A stretch of DNA of 64,000 bases from Lingula anatina (GCF_001039355.2 NW_019776157.1:206807-270806); one strand, 5' to 3'. Shown: positions 23,818 through 35,910, counted from the first letter of the stretch. A program made the numbers and translations. The notes: generated by a model not told the origin, from the sequence alone.

Positions 23818-24929
23818 GATTACACATGAAATAACTAGAATAATGAAAATGGATATTTTGTTGTTATTTCCTTTAAAATGTTCTAGTAGGGGAGTTCAGT
23901 CTGGTAAGAATGACTGAAACATTTCCAATAGTGCAACATACTGACATTTATATACACCCATGGCTGATTCTGTTGCAATTGTGTACACCACCTCCCTAAA
24001 AAACACATATACTCACACACAAAAATATCAATAAAACCACCTACCATAGTTCATTCAGTAGCATGTGCCAAATATGCCCTTATATTATTATTAACATCTA
24101 CCTTTTGTCATAGTTTGGCGATTTTTAAATCAGAAATTTTAAATTAAAATGGTCAAATTCCATTTTAGAAACTTCCTCCTTTTAATCAAGTTATGTCACT
24201 ATTTGGTTACATTATTTAGGTATGAAAGTTTAAACTGTATTATGTGAACCTATATATGAAATGTTATCAATTTCTGCAGTATGGATTTTGCACTCAAAAG
24301 GTCAGTTGCACTCTTAGTCGGACTGTGAAAGCTGTAATAGGAGATTGTAGGCAGAGAAATAAACAGAATATTGTGAATATCAGTCAGTTTGTAGTTGATC
24401 TATGGAAATGTAAGCATGTCTTGGTGTTACATGTATCAGTCATGCACTCGAATTATTTCAAATTAAAATAAAAGTTAAAATTGAGAAAAAAATCTTTGAA
24501 CTTAATTTCCTGAAATACAGTGTAGTATTTCTAGTAATACTCACATTTTAATGCTAATTGTAATTGGAAAAAACCTTAATACAATGAGTATTTCTTTACA
24601 TGTAGCCTACCATATACCTGCAGACACTATTGTGTACTGTGGTCTGGAAACTAGTTGCTTCTTGGAAGAGCTGATAATGTGCCACTATATACTTACATAC
24701 GGGCATGTGACACTGATATTTCTATCACCAGATAAAGGTGGGTGGTTGTTTGCAATATGTTATATATGATGTTGATAGCTAAAGTTAACTGTATAGGAAG
24801 GTGTAAGGTACAAAATAACAATTTCAGGTTTGGTATTAACTTTAATTAAGTGCCCACTTGTGTATTAAAGACTCACCATTGTACTTGAACTATGTTAAGT
24901 AAGTATTTAGTATAAAAAAGAATGATTTC

Positions 24930-24936
<7 letters not shown>

Positions 24937-24990
<54 letters not shown>
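24937..24990. repeat. (AT)n microsatellite
   Basis: About 50 bp of pure AT dinucleotide. Confidence 0.95.
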
Positions 24991-25488
24991 GTCAATCCAG
25001 TGGTGTGCCAAATTTCCTTTCCATACAGACACATCCCAACTTTTCAAGTCTGGTCGAGTTATTTTAATTCTTCCACGTAGTTTTATTAGCCAGGAGCTTA
25101 TTTATTAGAATTATTGATCTACAATGTTGTTGGAGGTTCAGTTATACAAATCTAACTGCAAAATATCAGTCTTATGTGATATTTTCATATAGCTTGATTT
25201 CAAATTGACTGTATACAGGCTACAGAAGTTTGATGAAAAAGTAATTTTCTGAATTTCCAAGCCATCATCAAACATTTTTCTTGCACTTTCTCTTTTGACA
25301 ATATATTATCTAATAACCTTAGTAAAATATGATAATAAATAATACCAGAATATATTATCAAATATCATGAGTTAAAGGTTAAATTTGTGTTTTATTCAGC
25401 TTGCAATATTTTTTAAAAAGTAATAATAAAGATATAAAGACAAAGAGATTTTAATTATTAATTTGTTTTACTCTAATATATATATTAG

Positions 25489-25494
<6 letters not shown>

Positions 25495-25546
<52 letters not shown>
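25495..25546. repeat. (AT)n microsatellite
   Basis: About 50 bp of AT dinucleotide, in the 3' flank shared by family members. Confidence 0.95.
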
Positions 25547-25548
<2 letters not shown>

Positions 25549-25972
25549 AAAAGTTCAGAATTGCACTGAGCCTAGCTATTGCAAATGGATGGATTAAAGT
25601 TCGAATTATAATAATGTCATATTCAACATTGTATTAGACAAAAGTTAAATACAATGATGTTAAATAAATTAGAAATGTTCGGATACATTTTATACCCTCC
25701 ATAGTGGTGCATCAAAAGCCTGGCCCGAGGTATGCATATTAGTTGATTGTCTTGGTAAATAACAATCTTACCATGCAGCTTTATTGTTTGTTTGCTTGTT
25801 TTATTTTCTATGATCTGTTAAACTGTTAAGAGGTGTTAAAACAGTTAAAACTGCCCATCTAATATAAATCCATACAGTACTTGATCGTACTTGATTCTGG
25901 CGTCATTCTTATTCATATTCTATATCCAGATACAGAATATGCTAAGTCAACCTTGTAGTGAGTCAAAACATT

Positions 25973-26482
25973 TCAATACATGTATACATAGTAGATATAA
26001 TCATTGATAGAGTCAGTAGCGTGGTTATAACCCAACCTGGAACTGTGTGCTATGGCATAGTCGTCGGATTCACTGGACGAAATGCACCAAACACAGTGCC
26101 CACTCACGCCGGTGGCTTCAGTCAGTTTGTCATTAACATATCTCGCCCTTTCGTCTACAGAGGCCCATTTAGAGTAGCATTCTACCAACGCTTCATAAAC
26201 CTCTGCTGTTATTCCTTCCTTCAGCGTACCAGTGGAGCTCTCTTTCCAAGCACAGAAGCCATATTCCCCGTGTTCCTCTTCTCTGAAAAATTCCCCTTCA
26301 TATTCGAACACCCGGGATGGGCGGCTGTCTTTTTTGTAAACTACAGCTGTGAAATATTTCCCACAGTGTTGTTCACAGTACTCCTTGATGGCCTTGGCTT
26401 TCCCATATAACGTTGTCTCGTTGTAGGTTATCTCTGGAAAGCTGAAGCTGAGGAAGGGGTCACTTTCATTGCTAATGGACAT
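25973..26482 (-). CDS. Unrecognised tandem family protein, member 4 (169 aa)
   Basis: An intact frame starts MSISNESDPFLSFSFPEITY and ends SINDYIYYVYMY. It is the most divergent intact member, yet keeps KAIKEYCEQHCGKYFTAVVY, REEEHGEYGFCAWKESSTGT, LKEGITAEVYEALVECY, DKLTEATGVSGHCVWC and DDYAIAHSSRLGYNHATD. It has extra cysteines (FCAWKE, VECY, VWC). Upstream, TTCATTGACAG before GACAAAGAGGG looks like a splice acceptor in a 5' UTR, with the ATG 20 nt further on. No signal peptide or membrane helix. The divergence from members 2 and 3 with the same blocks kept supports selection on the protein. Confidence 0.8.
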   Translation of the reverse strand: MSISNESDPFLSFSFPEITYNETTLYGKAKAIKEYCEQHCGKYFTAVVYKKDSRPSRVFEYEGEFFREEEHGEYGFCAWKESSTGTLKEGITAEVYEALVECYSKWASVDERARYVNDKLTEATGVSGHCVWCISSSESDDYAIAHSSRLGYNHATDSINDYIYYVYMY

Positions 26483-26859
26483 GGTATTGGTACCCTCTTT
26501 GTCCTGTCAATGAAAAAAAGGTGGATGTTTTTAAAAGTAATTACAAATGAAAAAAAAATAAGAAAAGCAGAATTAAAGAGTTAACATTTGGCAAGAGACT
26601 CCAATACTGAACAAACTATTTTGGTTTCGAAGATCTATAGTGCTACCAATTGATACTCCGCCAGATACTCCTTCAGCTGTCAGCTGGCTTAGACCCCTTT
26701 TCTGGGAAGTCATGAATTAAAATGGTGCTAAAACATTGTAAATAGCTGTGGAGTTATGACCTCTCTTGTGAGATTTTAAATCAGACACGAAATTCAATTG
26801 AAGAAATGAAGTGTCCTGGTGAACAACATAATACTCACTTGTAAAGGCTATTTGTTGTG

Positions 26860-28500
26860 ACGAGTATTTTATCCACCATGTGTATGCTAACGAGTGCTGT
26901 TTATGCTGCTATCTACAAACGTGCTAACAGGCATGTAACACTGGTATCTATCAAAAATAGGTTATTGCTTAAATTGAGTTATATTGATAGCGAGAGATTA
27001 ATATACCCATTAGACGGTGCCAGGTACAAAAGAACAGTTATCATGATATTATTTTTAATCTGCGTTAATTGCAGATATAGCTGCAATCATACTGTTTTGG
27101 GGGTGTATGTTATCCACTAAAAAGAATGATTATTTTTTTATATTGATAATCTTTTCCAGCTATAGGCCGATTCAAATATGAACTATTTTAATTTTTCGAT
27201 AGAGTTTCATCAATCAATCAATAGCTTTTATGTGTTCATTAATACTGATGGTGGTTCAATGTTTCAAATCCAACGTACTGCACACAATTGGATTTAAAGT
27301 TTGAACAACACTACCGTATCTGATCAAAAATAATTTTGTTAAACAGATCTACACATGTCATGTAAAAAAAAACCTTCCAAAAATCCTCTATCCGCCCCTG
27401 TCCCCCGCCAAGTGTGTAAGAGGGGAGGGGCGAGGGTCGGCTTTTCATCCATAGATCCCCCCCTCAAATAATCCTGGATCCACCCCTGCATACACCTACG
27501 TACATTTGATAGCAATCCATTAAAAAATAAGGTTTACCAGGGGAAAACGCTATGTTGTTGTTCATACGCAATCGCAGCCGGCAATTTCAAAAGGGGGCGT
27601 CTTTTTTTCTGAAAAGGAAACCTAATCAAATTTTACCCTGAGAGGACTTATTTCCATCAAAAAATGGCGATTCGGGTCTGAATCGATATATTCTGTCCGA
27701 AATAATTTATCTTGATTTATTGTCGCCATATGTTAATCATGTCTGGGAGTAATGGTGTACGTATAACGGTAATTTACAGGGGGTGTATCGACGTGGGGAT
27801 CTATCAATGTAGGGTCATAACGATGCGAGTTGTGCAAAATTTTACGGGGGGGGGGGGGGGGTTCGTTACGGGGCAGTATGTGTGCATGGTCGTATCGATT
27901 CATGTTTAAACTTAAAAGTTATCGGTAAAGTATCTAATGAATGATTGGGACACTTTAACTTTTAATTTATTGAGGAGGTGTATTTAAATCACACTACTCA
28001 AGTTTGTAGAATGTTTATGCCATTTCAACATTTTTATTGAAATATGATTGTAATGGTGCCTGTTAATCGTGACACAGTGACGGATAGGCCTATAATGCAT
28101 GCATGGTACATAAAATCACTTGCGGGGATTTGAATTGCAACACTTTAATAAGTACAGTTTGTAAAAGCAATAATTAAATATTCCATACTCATGTAAACAG
28201 TGAAATAGGTAAAACATTACCACGGTGTACAAAACTAGACTTAAAATGCAAAGGGGAGACTGAAACAATGGAGACAACCAACTACTTTCTTGAGGACACG
28301 TGTCCATTGCTAGTTCATCTCAACATCCCTACTATTATACGCTGTGTGTAATGCCTGAATTATTTAGATTTCAAGTCAAATGAATTATATCTATTCAGCC
28401 TCTTTTTTCAAACAGTCTGCACATTTGGTCAGATTTCCATGTCAATAAATAAAAAAATTAATAGATATATATAACTACGGAAAACAATTGTAAAGAGGAA
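26860..28500. other. Spacer between the family array and the methyltransferase pair
   Basis: No gene is recognised. It contains G/C-rich repeat pieces (27370-27490 and about 27770-27900). The latter resembles 18150-18210 (GTGGGGATCTATC motif), so both belong to a dispersed repeat. Confidence 0.5.
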
Positions 28501-28517
28501 AAATGATCCCCTGATGT

Positions 28518-30034
28518 TTAGTGGATGTCTTTTCGCACAAACAATAAATCTTGTCCGAGTGGCTGTACTTCTTTATACATTCCGGTTCTATTAAATACCT
28601 CTCTAATATCTCTTAACGCTTGAGTATAGTTTTTTGTGAGTTGATGAACTTCGACTGTCCACATATCAACCGTTATTTTATCCCAAGGAAAAGCTTGAAG
28701 CACATTCAGTTCCACCCCCTCTACGTCCAGGGAAAAGAAGTCCACGTGCGTTCTACCCATGGCGCCTAAAAGCGTTTGAATCGGCAGGCACAGTATTTTT
28801 CTCTTTCCTGTAATAGCAATGCGTTTATTTATTGGGTCGATGGCTCCGCTGTCTAAGCTGCTGGACAGCGCGAAGTCCACCCACATGGGCTTATCTGTGA
28901 TGCAAGACTGGACTATTGTTGCCGCCCTGAAATGAAAGTGTCACGTATTTAGATGTTACTCGGTAAAATATTAAATACATTTTAGCAGTGACCAGTCTAA
29001 GACCCTGTTCCCATACCTAGATCGATGTAGCAGGATTGACCCATCTCTGAGGGGTTTTCTCGCAAAACTGCATTCTGCTTATATTGCTTAGATAACTTGC
29101 ACGGCCACTGAAGCTGCTAAAATAGTTTATTACCCCCTAACGTCTTCACTGGGCGTGCTAGACATTAGAGCCGCTTAAGCTGAATGCAATTTAGCTAGAA
29201 ATCCCTTGGAGATGCGGTGATCTTGCTAGGTCGATCTAGGTATGGGAACGGGGAATACAGCTGGAGAAATGGGTCCCATGAAATGCACGAGTCGACGCAG
29301 AGAATCGTGCAATGAATATACAGGATAGAGGACCAGCAGGTCCAAACATTTATTATCTCCACAAATTTACCAAATAATACCCATAATGAAACTGCACAGT
29401 GGCATCTACGATATTGCAACGGCCTACGAGTTTACGACTTAATTCTTTCTCAAGAAAGTTTCAGCTTGACAAAACCGCAGAGGCTACAGAGGCCATGAAG
29501 CCCTGCGATTTCGCACGACCACCGCCTGCCTCCGCCTTTACGGGCATTAATATTAACATACCTGTTTTTCATGACAAGTTCCTCAAAATTTCTAGGGTCG
29601 GGTTCAACCAGTATCCCGGTCCAATTACGTGATATTTCAAAAAACAATGAGTTGCTGTCCGTCTCTCCATCCCAGGCACCGGCCTCCACAAAGAACCCGT
29701 CGAGTTTTTGGCGCAGACATTTATCGACCACTTTACTTTGTCCGCTATGGGAAAAATGAACTGCGTTGGGCGTTGTGAGATTCCGAGGCCTCTTAGACGG
29801 CGCATACAGCAGTCTACGTTTCACGAACTCCAGGAGCCTAGGATCTAGCGCTTCCACTGTCCCTGAGAGGAGATCTTGAAAAACATCTATTTCCGCATCG
29901 CTACTTCTGTTGGTGTCAAAAATGGAGGCAGGTTTCCGACTGTTGGAGACGTGGTTGAGGTAAAAATTCAGAAGTATCAGTGCAGTGGCAGTGGCAAACA
30001 CACACTCCAAAAGGAACCTTCCCGCGGTTTTCAT
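28518..30034 (-). CDS. FkbM-type methyltransferase, type II membrane protein, copy A
   Basis: Two exons, 29562-30034 and 28518-28926, join AG|G in frame to 293 residues. The N-terminus MKTAGRFLLECVFATATALI gives a short cytoplasmic end and one membrane helix at about 8-26, so the rest should face the Golgi/ER lumen. Asn-X-Thr sites occur at NLT (85) and NWT (137). The fold is the SAM-dependent FkbM family (Methyltransf_21): GFFVEAGAWDGE at 113-124 resembles the SAM-binding loop, ILVEPDPRNF follows, and the second exon has HVDFFSLDVEGVELNVLQAF, the diagnostic FkbM block. The substrate is not predictable; relatives often methylate sugars or other small acceptors. A near-copy lies at 36758-37969. 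Confident in the family, not in substrate. Confidence 0.85.
29007..29250. mobile_element. TIR element, diverged member of the GATCGATC family, in intron of copy A
   Basis: Ends GTTCCCATACCTAGATCGAT and TCGATCTAGGTATGGGAAC are inverted repeats. The inside keeps a TTACCCCCTAA-type segment and GCCGCTTAAGCTGA, as in the copies at 30508, 32309 and 35911. It lies in the intron of methyltransferase copy A; copy B's intron lacks it. Confidence 0.65.
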
Positions 30035-30507
30035 TTCCTACAAAAAAATATTATATTGATAGAAGTTGAGCTGTGTAGTAGTGTTACTCATAATGATGAA
30101 TATTTAAACAGTTCATTTTCAACACAATTTAACTGAAAGCATACCTGGAAAAGTTTCGTCCCAACACTTCGGACTTCATCAGTTACGCTGAATTTACGCT
30201 ACAGTGTATAGTGAACAGTCAAGTGAGAACTGTTCACTATAACACTGTCCCAAATGTAAGACAGTTTGCGCCTACCCCGTCCTTGTTTAGCTCATACATG
30301 ACCAGAACCTGATTTCAATTCACACCATCCACAGGAGCATACAAATTCAGTGTTGTTAAAACTCTACACCACAGGGCAGGGCAAATCACATCGGAATTCA
30401 CATAGCTAGGTAAAGAACTGAACCATGTGAATGGTGCATTGGAAAGATGTCACAATCCACACTGGGCAATTAGTAAAATCTCCAACAGTTTCCTATCTAT
30501 TCCCATA

Positions 30508-30705
30508 GATTTTAGATCGATCTATCCCCGCGGGGAGTCTCACTAGATTACTTTCAGATAATCCGACTTAAATGTCCGTCCCGCCTACTACAAGCTGTAA
30601 GGGGGTAATTAACTTTCGTGTACGCCCGGCTGACAGCTATTTAGCGTGAACCCCCAGGGAGTTAGGTCGATCTAAAGTAGGTCGATCTAATCTATGGAAA
30701 TGGGG
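30508..30705. mobile_element. TIR element, GATCGATC family, copy 1
   Basis: About 200 bp with inverted ends TTCCCATAGATTTTAGATCG and GTCGATCTAATCTATGGAAA. Nearly identical to 32309-32515 over its whole length. No coding sequence. Confidence 0.75.
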
Positions 30706-30983
30706 ATGCTAGAGTTCAATGCTAGGAGCTCGATAGTAATTCCGTATGAAAAGGGAAGGTCTGAACATCTGAGGCGCATTTTCAAAAAACATAAAGACAA
30801 CGTCAGCTTTAAACCACGTCAGACGCTGAAGGAAAATGCTTTGCCGCCCTAAGGATAAAACTTACGAAAAGGACTTCAGAGGGGCCCACATTCAAAATTT
30901 TATACAAAAGACATGAGGGCGCTGGGTGGAACCAAATATGCATAGGCGAAACTGAGAGGTCTTTACAGGCTAGAGTGAGTTAA

Positions 30984-31167
30984 CGGGGACGGATCCAGAG
31001 ATAATTTCTGACAGTCTTCCAAATTTACTTTGTTGATCCATCCTCAATTTTTGACCGTCTTCCGACAGAAAAAATAAATAAATAAAAATTAGATGCCCAT
31101 CAATGTAAACTTGACAAATCTGACCGTCTTTCGGAAGACCCAGAAGACGGCCTCAATCCGCCCCTGG
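30984..31167. mobile_element. Small TTAA-flanked insertion inside the Penelope-like remnant
   Basis: TTAA occurs at both edges (30980-30983, 31168-31171). The ends GGGGACGGATCC and GGATTGAGG-type (as CTCAATCCGCCCC on the plus strand) are imperfect inverted repeats. Removing it brings the QARVS segment next to EHRKPS, the expected continuation of the GIY-YIG domain, which supports a late nested insertion. The TTAA target suggests a piggyBac-type MITE. Confidence 0.55.
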
Positions 31168-31536
31168 TTAAGGAACACCGAAAACCAAGTTGTTCCAACA
31201 CATCTGAGGTTTCACAACACATCAACGTTGAGGCACCTGATCACACCATCATTTGAGACAATGTGGAGATCTTGAACCGTGACGTGAAAGAAGATGTGCA
31301 CATTTGGGCCCACAGACCGTCACTTAACAAGGACTAAACTGGGAAAGTGTTATAGTGAACAGTTCTCACAAAACCGTTCGCTATACACCAAAGAGTTCTC
31401 ACAAAATTGTGAGGACTCCTTGCTATACGCTGTCACGAAACTTCAGTGTGACTGATGAAGCCTCAAGTGTTGGGACGAAAGCTTTCCAGCTAGTATGCTT
31501 TCAGCTTATTTTATAGAAATTCAACAGTTTTAAATT

Positions 31537-31595
31537 TCATTATATTATATTATATTATATTATATTATATTATATTATATTATATTATATTATAC
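31537..31595. repeat. (ATATT)n pentanucleotide repeat
   Basis: About 58 bp of ATTAT units. A matching pentamer array lies upstream of methyltransferase copy B (37989-38035), part of the shared flank. Confidence 0.9.
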
Positions 31596-32308
31596 ATTTA
31601 AGACTACCTACAAACAAGCGATTAAAGATCGTCAATCGACCATGCAGTTACAACTGCAACCTTCTGGCGACCTGTTACCGACTTTTTGCGGCCGGTTAGA
31701 GATTTGATAGCGACCAAGCGACTGAAGACTGCCAATCAACCGTGCAGTTGCAAGTAGTATGTTTTTTTTGTGTTTGAGAACAGATAAAGCTAGTAATTTT
31801 TTAAGTTGCTAGACTCAAGTTGGTTAAGCCCACTAGAACAAACAATTCTTCCGCTCGCGTAGTTTATTAAAATTTTTTTAATTAAATGGGCCTATGTATA
31901 TTGAGAATGAGTGACAACTGATAGCTCAACATGCCACCCCTGTGAGACGACACGGTCATCATTAGCGTAACCCTACTAAGTAACTCATTAACTTTCAGAC
32001 CTAGCGAAAGGTGGGCATTCCTAAAGCACGATGTTTACCAAATGAACAAAATACGCGCACGCACATCAGTCATTTGACCAGTTAACAAGTCATTTATCAA
32101 AGGGCACTGGCCCAAGTTTGCTACAACATGCGTGTAATTTTTTGGGGGGTCTGTTTTATACATGTACTGCTTACGTAAGCCATCCACAAAATAAGATCAA
32201 AGGGGTTGGTTTTTGCCAAAAAAAATGGCACGAAGAGTCATATGAAGGGGGGGGTCGGCGAGGGGGGTGTGAGGGATCACTTTCATATACTTTTCATACT
32301 TAGGGCGC

Positions 32309-32515
32309 ATTCCCATGGATTTTAGATCGATCTATCCCCGTGGGGAATCTCACTAGATTACTGTCAGATAATCCGGCTTAAATGTCCGTCCCGCCTACTA
32401 CAAGCTGTAAGGCGGTAATTAACTTTCGTGCCCGCTCGGCTGACAGCTATTTAGCGCGAACCCCCAGGGAGTTAGGTCGATCTAGTTGGATCGATCTAAT
32501 CTCTGGGAATGGGGT
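32309..32515. mobile_element. TIR element, GATCGATC family, copy 2
   Basis: Inverted ends TTCCCATGGATTTTAGATCG and GATCGATCTAATCTCTGGGA. Internal sequence CCGTCCCGCCTACTACAAGC matches copy 1 and, inverted, copy 3. Confidence 0.75.
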
Positions 32516-33557
32516 CTTAGGCTCCATTATATGATTTGTGATGGATACTGAAAGCATTCTACCCTGTATTTGTATTCAAGGTCTGATAGAAGCAGTTTGA
32601 AATCAGGTATACTCATTAAAAGTTTTCTACAATATTTGTCTTTTTACTTAGAGGATTATTAGGTACAGAAGTTCACTATTACAGGTTCCGTCTACAAGGA
32701 GCTGTAATTGAACGTGCATTTCCCAGGTATACTTAGTTTAAGCTTTTACTTTGCCTTTTCCTCTTCAAAGTCTATCCAAATCTGCCCAACACTTATCCAA
32801 CCAAAAAAAGATGCCAAAAATTTTCTCCGTCAATATTTCAAAAGATACATAATTGAGAAAGTTTGCAGTGTGTTCTGTGGAAATGAGTATTTGTCGCTAT
32901 AATCCGAAATTTGATACATGGCAATTCGATATCAAAAGTTATCTAAAGCGGTTAAATAAAAATCTTATCCCCCATTTTTCTATAATCTAACTGTTGACAT
33001 AATACGTTCATACGTTTCATTTGTTAATTACTTACTTTTTACATTCGAGAGTACCATAGTAAATTACAACAAAAAAGATGGGACAAGTAAGATTTCGGAA
33101 ATATTTCTCAAAATTTTAGCGTCGGTGCCGAGACTCCGAAAGTCACTTTATTTTGTGGAATGGCCAATTGCATGACAACATTAGCATGCATCATTTTATC
33201 CAGAATTTAAAGGAATCATCTAATATACTTATAAACCCTCTTCTGTAAATATCTCACCGTTAAGATTTTTGAAAATGCTGCGGTTTTATGAACTGTCTTG
33301 AAGGATTTAACTTTAAAAAAAGATTCAGATGAAGTAAGCTTTGAAAAATAAAGTGGCCTGAAAAACCAAGTAGTCATAGTAGCAGTAGCCCTACTCACAT
33401 GTTAGACTATATGTAGTGAAAAAAACATCTATGTTGTGCAGTTCTTTCACAATACACACTATCCCACTATGGTGAATTCAGTGAATTACATCGGCCTGCG
33501 ACTGGTGTTCTTCTTTGAAGAGCTTATTAACTGTCACTATCTCACTATCTATTGGTA

Positions 33558-34150
33558 CTACGTGTTACATACCAACAGGCATGCAAGTGGAACTGGTATG
33601 TCTTTAATCACCTGAAATATACTGGAGTGTTGAATGTACACCGTGGTAAAATATATATATGAATTACACTTGCCATGCGATGTCCGCACGGCGCTCCACT
33701 GCCCGTACTTCAAGTCCCTTTTACAATGAAAAGCGACCTGCGAATCACGTGCGTCCACTCTACGACCGAAAATGTGGCCAAGACGCTCAATGGTAACCAA
33801 AGCAAGAAAATCGTGTTTCGGTGTAAATGCTCCTGCGACCAGTCCATCTGCATCCTTTGAACGACCAAATCTGGATTATCCTGTATGACAACGAGCGACC
33901 TGCGCGTCCAGTGAACGACTTGTCTGCCTCCCCTGTGCGTCCTCTGTGCGTCTTCTGTGCAACCTACGCAGCACATTATATAACTATCAGTACTACTAGT
34001 CGAGTCGNCTACTCGACTATACGTGTTACATACCAACAGGCATGCGTGTGGCACTGGTATGTCTTTTATCACCTGAAATCTACTGGAGTGTTGAATGTAC
34101 ACCGTGGTAAAATATATGAATCTGAATTACGCTTGATATGTAGTACAGAC
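33558..34150. repeat. Duplicated segment on both sides of the N at 34008
   Basis: 33558-33675 and 34018-34145 are the same sequence with small differences (GTTACATACCAACAGGCATG through ACACCGTGGTAAAATATAT). The stretch between ends at the single N. The first version continues into a shortened form of the element at 34533-35412; the second continues into different sequence. This is the pattern of two haplotypes joined in series. Confidence 0.65.
33676..33990. mobile_element. Deleted copy of the compound repeat at 34533-35412
   Basis: It starts GCGATGTCCGCACGGCGCT, close to GCGATGTGCGCACGGTGCT at 34533. It then jumps to the part matching 35140-35350: GACCGAAAA, AATCGTGT(T/C)TCGGTGTAAATG, CGACCAAATCTGGATTATCC, GCGACCTGCGCGTCCAGTG. 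About 560 bp of the longer copy are missing. No protein is recognised. Confidence 0.6.
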
Positions 34151-34532
34151 CGCAGAAAATTTCTGATGAGTGTAATTATTTTTAATTGGGTCGCGGGCAT
34201 GTGCACGCGGCTCGTATTTGTAATGTAATTGTTCCTATCACTTTGATTGGTTCCAGTCAACTTTATTTGTCTCACTTCATTACAACTTATCTAACGTTAC
34301 GCTAATTAGCTGCAACGCGGTCTGTCACGCCAATACTCGAGGTACAAAACCAGGCAGCGACCTAGAAATAAACAGAGATTTTACATTTTATAACCAAGCT
34401 GTGGTGTTGTGTTGCTTTTCTCTCCAGGCATAACCCAAGTCGGGAATCGTGGACCAAACCTTGAATCTTCAGTAGACTGATTAAAGCCCTTGGAGTAAAA
34501 TATACCCCGCGGTATCTGTAAGAACGCAGTAC

Positions 34533-35412
34533 AATGCGATGTGCGCACGGTGCTGGTATACTGTCCGCACGTGCGTCACCCCCACACCTGGTGTATAAAA
34601 GGCTTGCTCACGACGCACGCTCGTGTCTTTACAATGAACGTCGACTGTGTATCGTGTACAACAATTTTCAAAATTTTCAACTTTTTGCTCAATTTAGTTT
34701 CTAATATGCCTCCAAAAGGCAATAGAAAGAAGCTTACATAGTAGAAAAAAGGGAGAAGGAAGAAGCAAGAAGAGGAGAACAGGAAGCAAAACTGACGTAC
34801 GCCGTCAGTACGTCACAAACAAACGTGTGAGGCAAGTGTGAAGCAAAACTGACGCAAAAGGGCACTACGTTCGCAGTGCGTTGCATTCCCTTCGTAAGAG
34901 GTGAGTGTGTGCCACGTACACAGAAAACAAGACAAACTCAAGAAATTAGTACAATTTCTACGGCCATCGCTCCTTGCAATTAGCGTCACTGCTTGAAAGG
35001 AAATCTCATGTGGCCCTTGCCACTCGCAAGGCAGACTTTCCTCTACCTCTACGACCTCCACGGCCTCCGCAACACCCAAAAATCGCAGGGGACGTACGAT
35101 CTTGAAATTCGTGCGTCCGGTTGTGACCGGGGCTTTACACTGAAAGGCGACCTTCGTGCGTCTCATCTGCGACCGAAAACGGGACGCTCAGTGGTCACCA
35201 AAGCAAAAAAATCGTGTCTCGGTGTAAATGCTTCTGCCACCAATATCTGTATCCTTTGAACGACCAAATCTGGATTATCCTGTATGACAACGAGCGACCT
35301 GCGCGTCCAGTGAACGACTTGTCTGCCTCCCCTGTGCGTCCTCTGTGCAATCTACGGCGTCCAATGCTATTAAAGACGAAGCAGGCGTAGGAGCAATCGT
35401 CGAGCATCCTCA
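34533..35412. mobile_element. Unclassified repeat element, longer copy
   Basis: About 900 bp, richer in CpG than its surroundings, sharing both ends with 33676-33990. It includes a plus-strand stretch with GTATAAAAGG (about 34592), a TATA-like box, and CGTCGACTGTG downstream. No intact reading frame over ~120 codons and no recognisable transposase. Probably a non-autonomous DNA transposon; class unknown. Confidence 0.45.
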
Positions 35413-35910
35413 TTGCGTTCTTTGTACCATCATCGGCGACTAATGGCGAACAGCGGCTATCATTCTACAATCTTTCTGCCTCCTGCGAAACCGATGAACG
35501 TAATTTGGGCATCCTTTGACGACTTTTGCTTCGACATACTCTGGCTCTTTTATATTTTTTCATTAGTTCTAACCTGGGCAGCCAATTATAAACATCCCCA
35601 GAAAATAAATAATTGGAAGTAAAGAGTTTGTGGGTATTAGAATAAGGTCAACAATCACAAATGCTTCTACATTTATGTCACTTTTCAGAGCAGCAGCAGA
35701 AACGATTTTTTTTAGAAAGCATTTTAGTGCGGTCTTACTAGCTAAGCATGTAAGAAATCGGTCAAATTAAAGTATCGGTGAACCATATTGGGATAGCTGG
35801 TGACCTTCTTTTCTGACGGATTTAGGGGTGTCAGGGGGGTCCTGACCAATTTTTTCATTGATTGGTAATTCATTCTGTCAGTAGTGTCAAACTTTTCAGT
35901 CAAAGACTGG

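Larger units (their letters stand above)
30139..31500 (+). mobile_element. Penelope-like retroelement remnant with GIY-YIG end and inverted terminal pieces
   Basis: Around 30760-30980 the plus strand encodes broken pieces such as FKKHKDNVSFKPRQT, DKTYEKDFRGAHIQ and CIGETERSLQARVS (30939-30980). After the nested insertion at 30984-31167 it continues EHRKPSCSN, then DNVEILNRDVKED. This order, including a GIY-YIG-like IGETxRxLxxR motif, is that of the C-terminal endonuclease of Penelope-like elements. Flanks at 30139-30240 and 31345-31500 are inverted copies of each other, as in the complex termini of this class. Each carries CTGATGA...GACGAAA (30154-30182 minus, 31452-31480 plus), the two conserved boxes of a hammerhead ribozyme. 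Stops and frameshifts make the element inactive; the MITE at 30508 is also nested in it. Confidence 0.65.
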
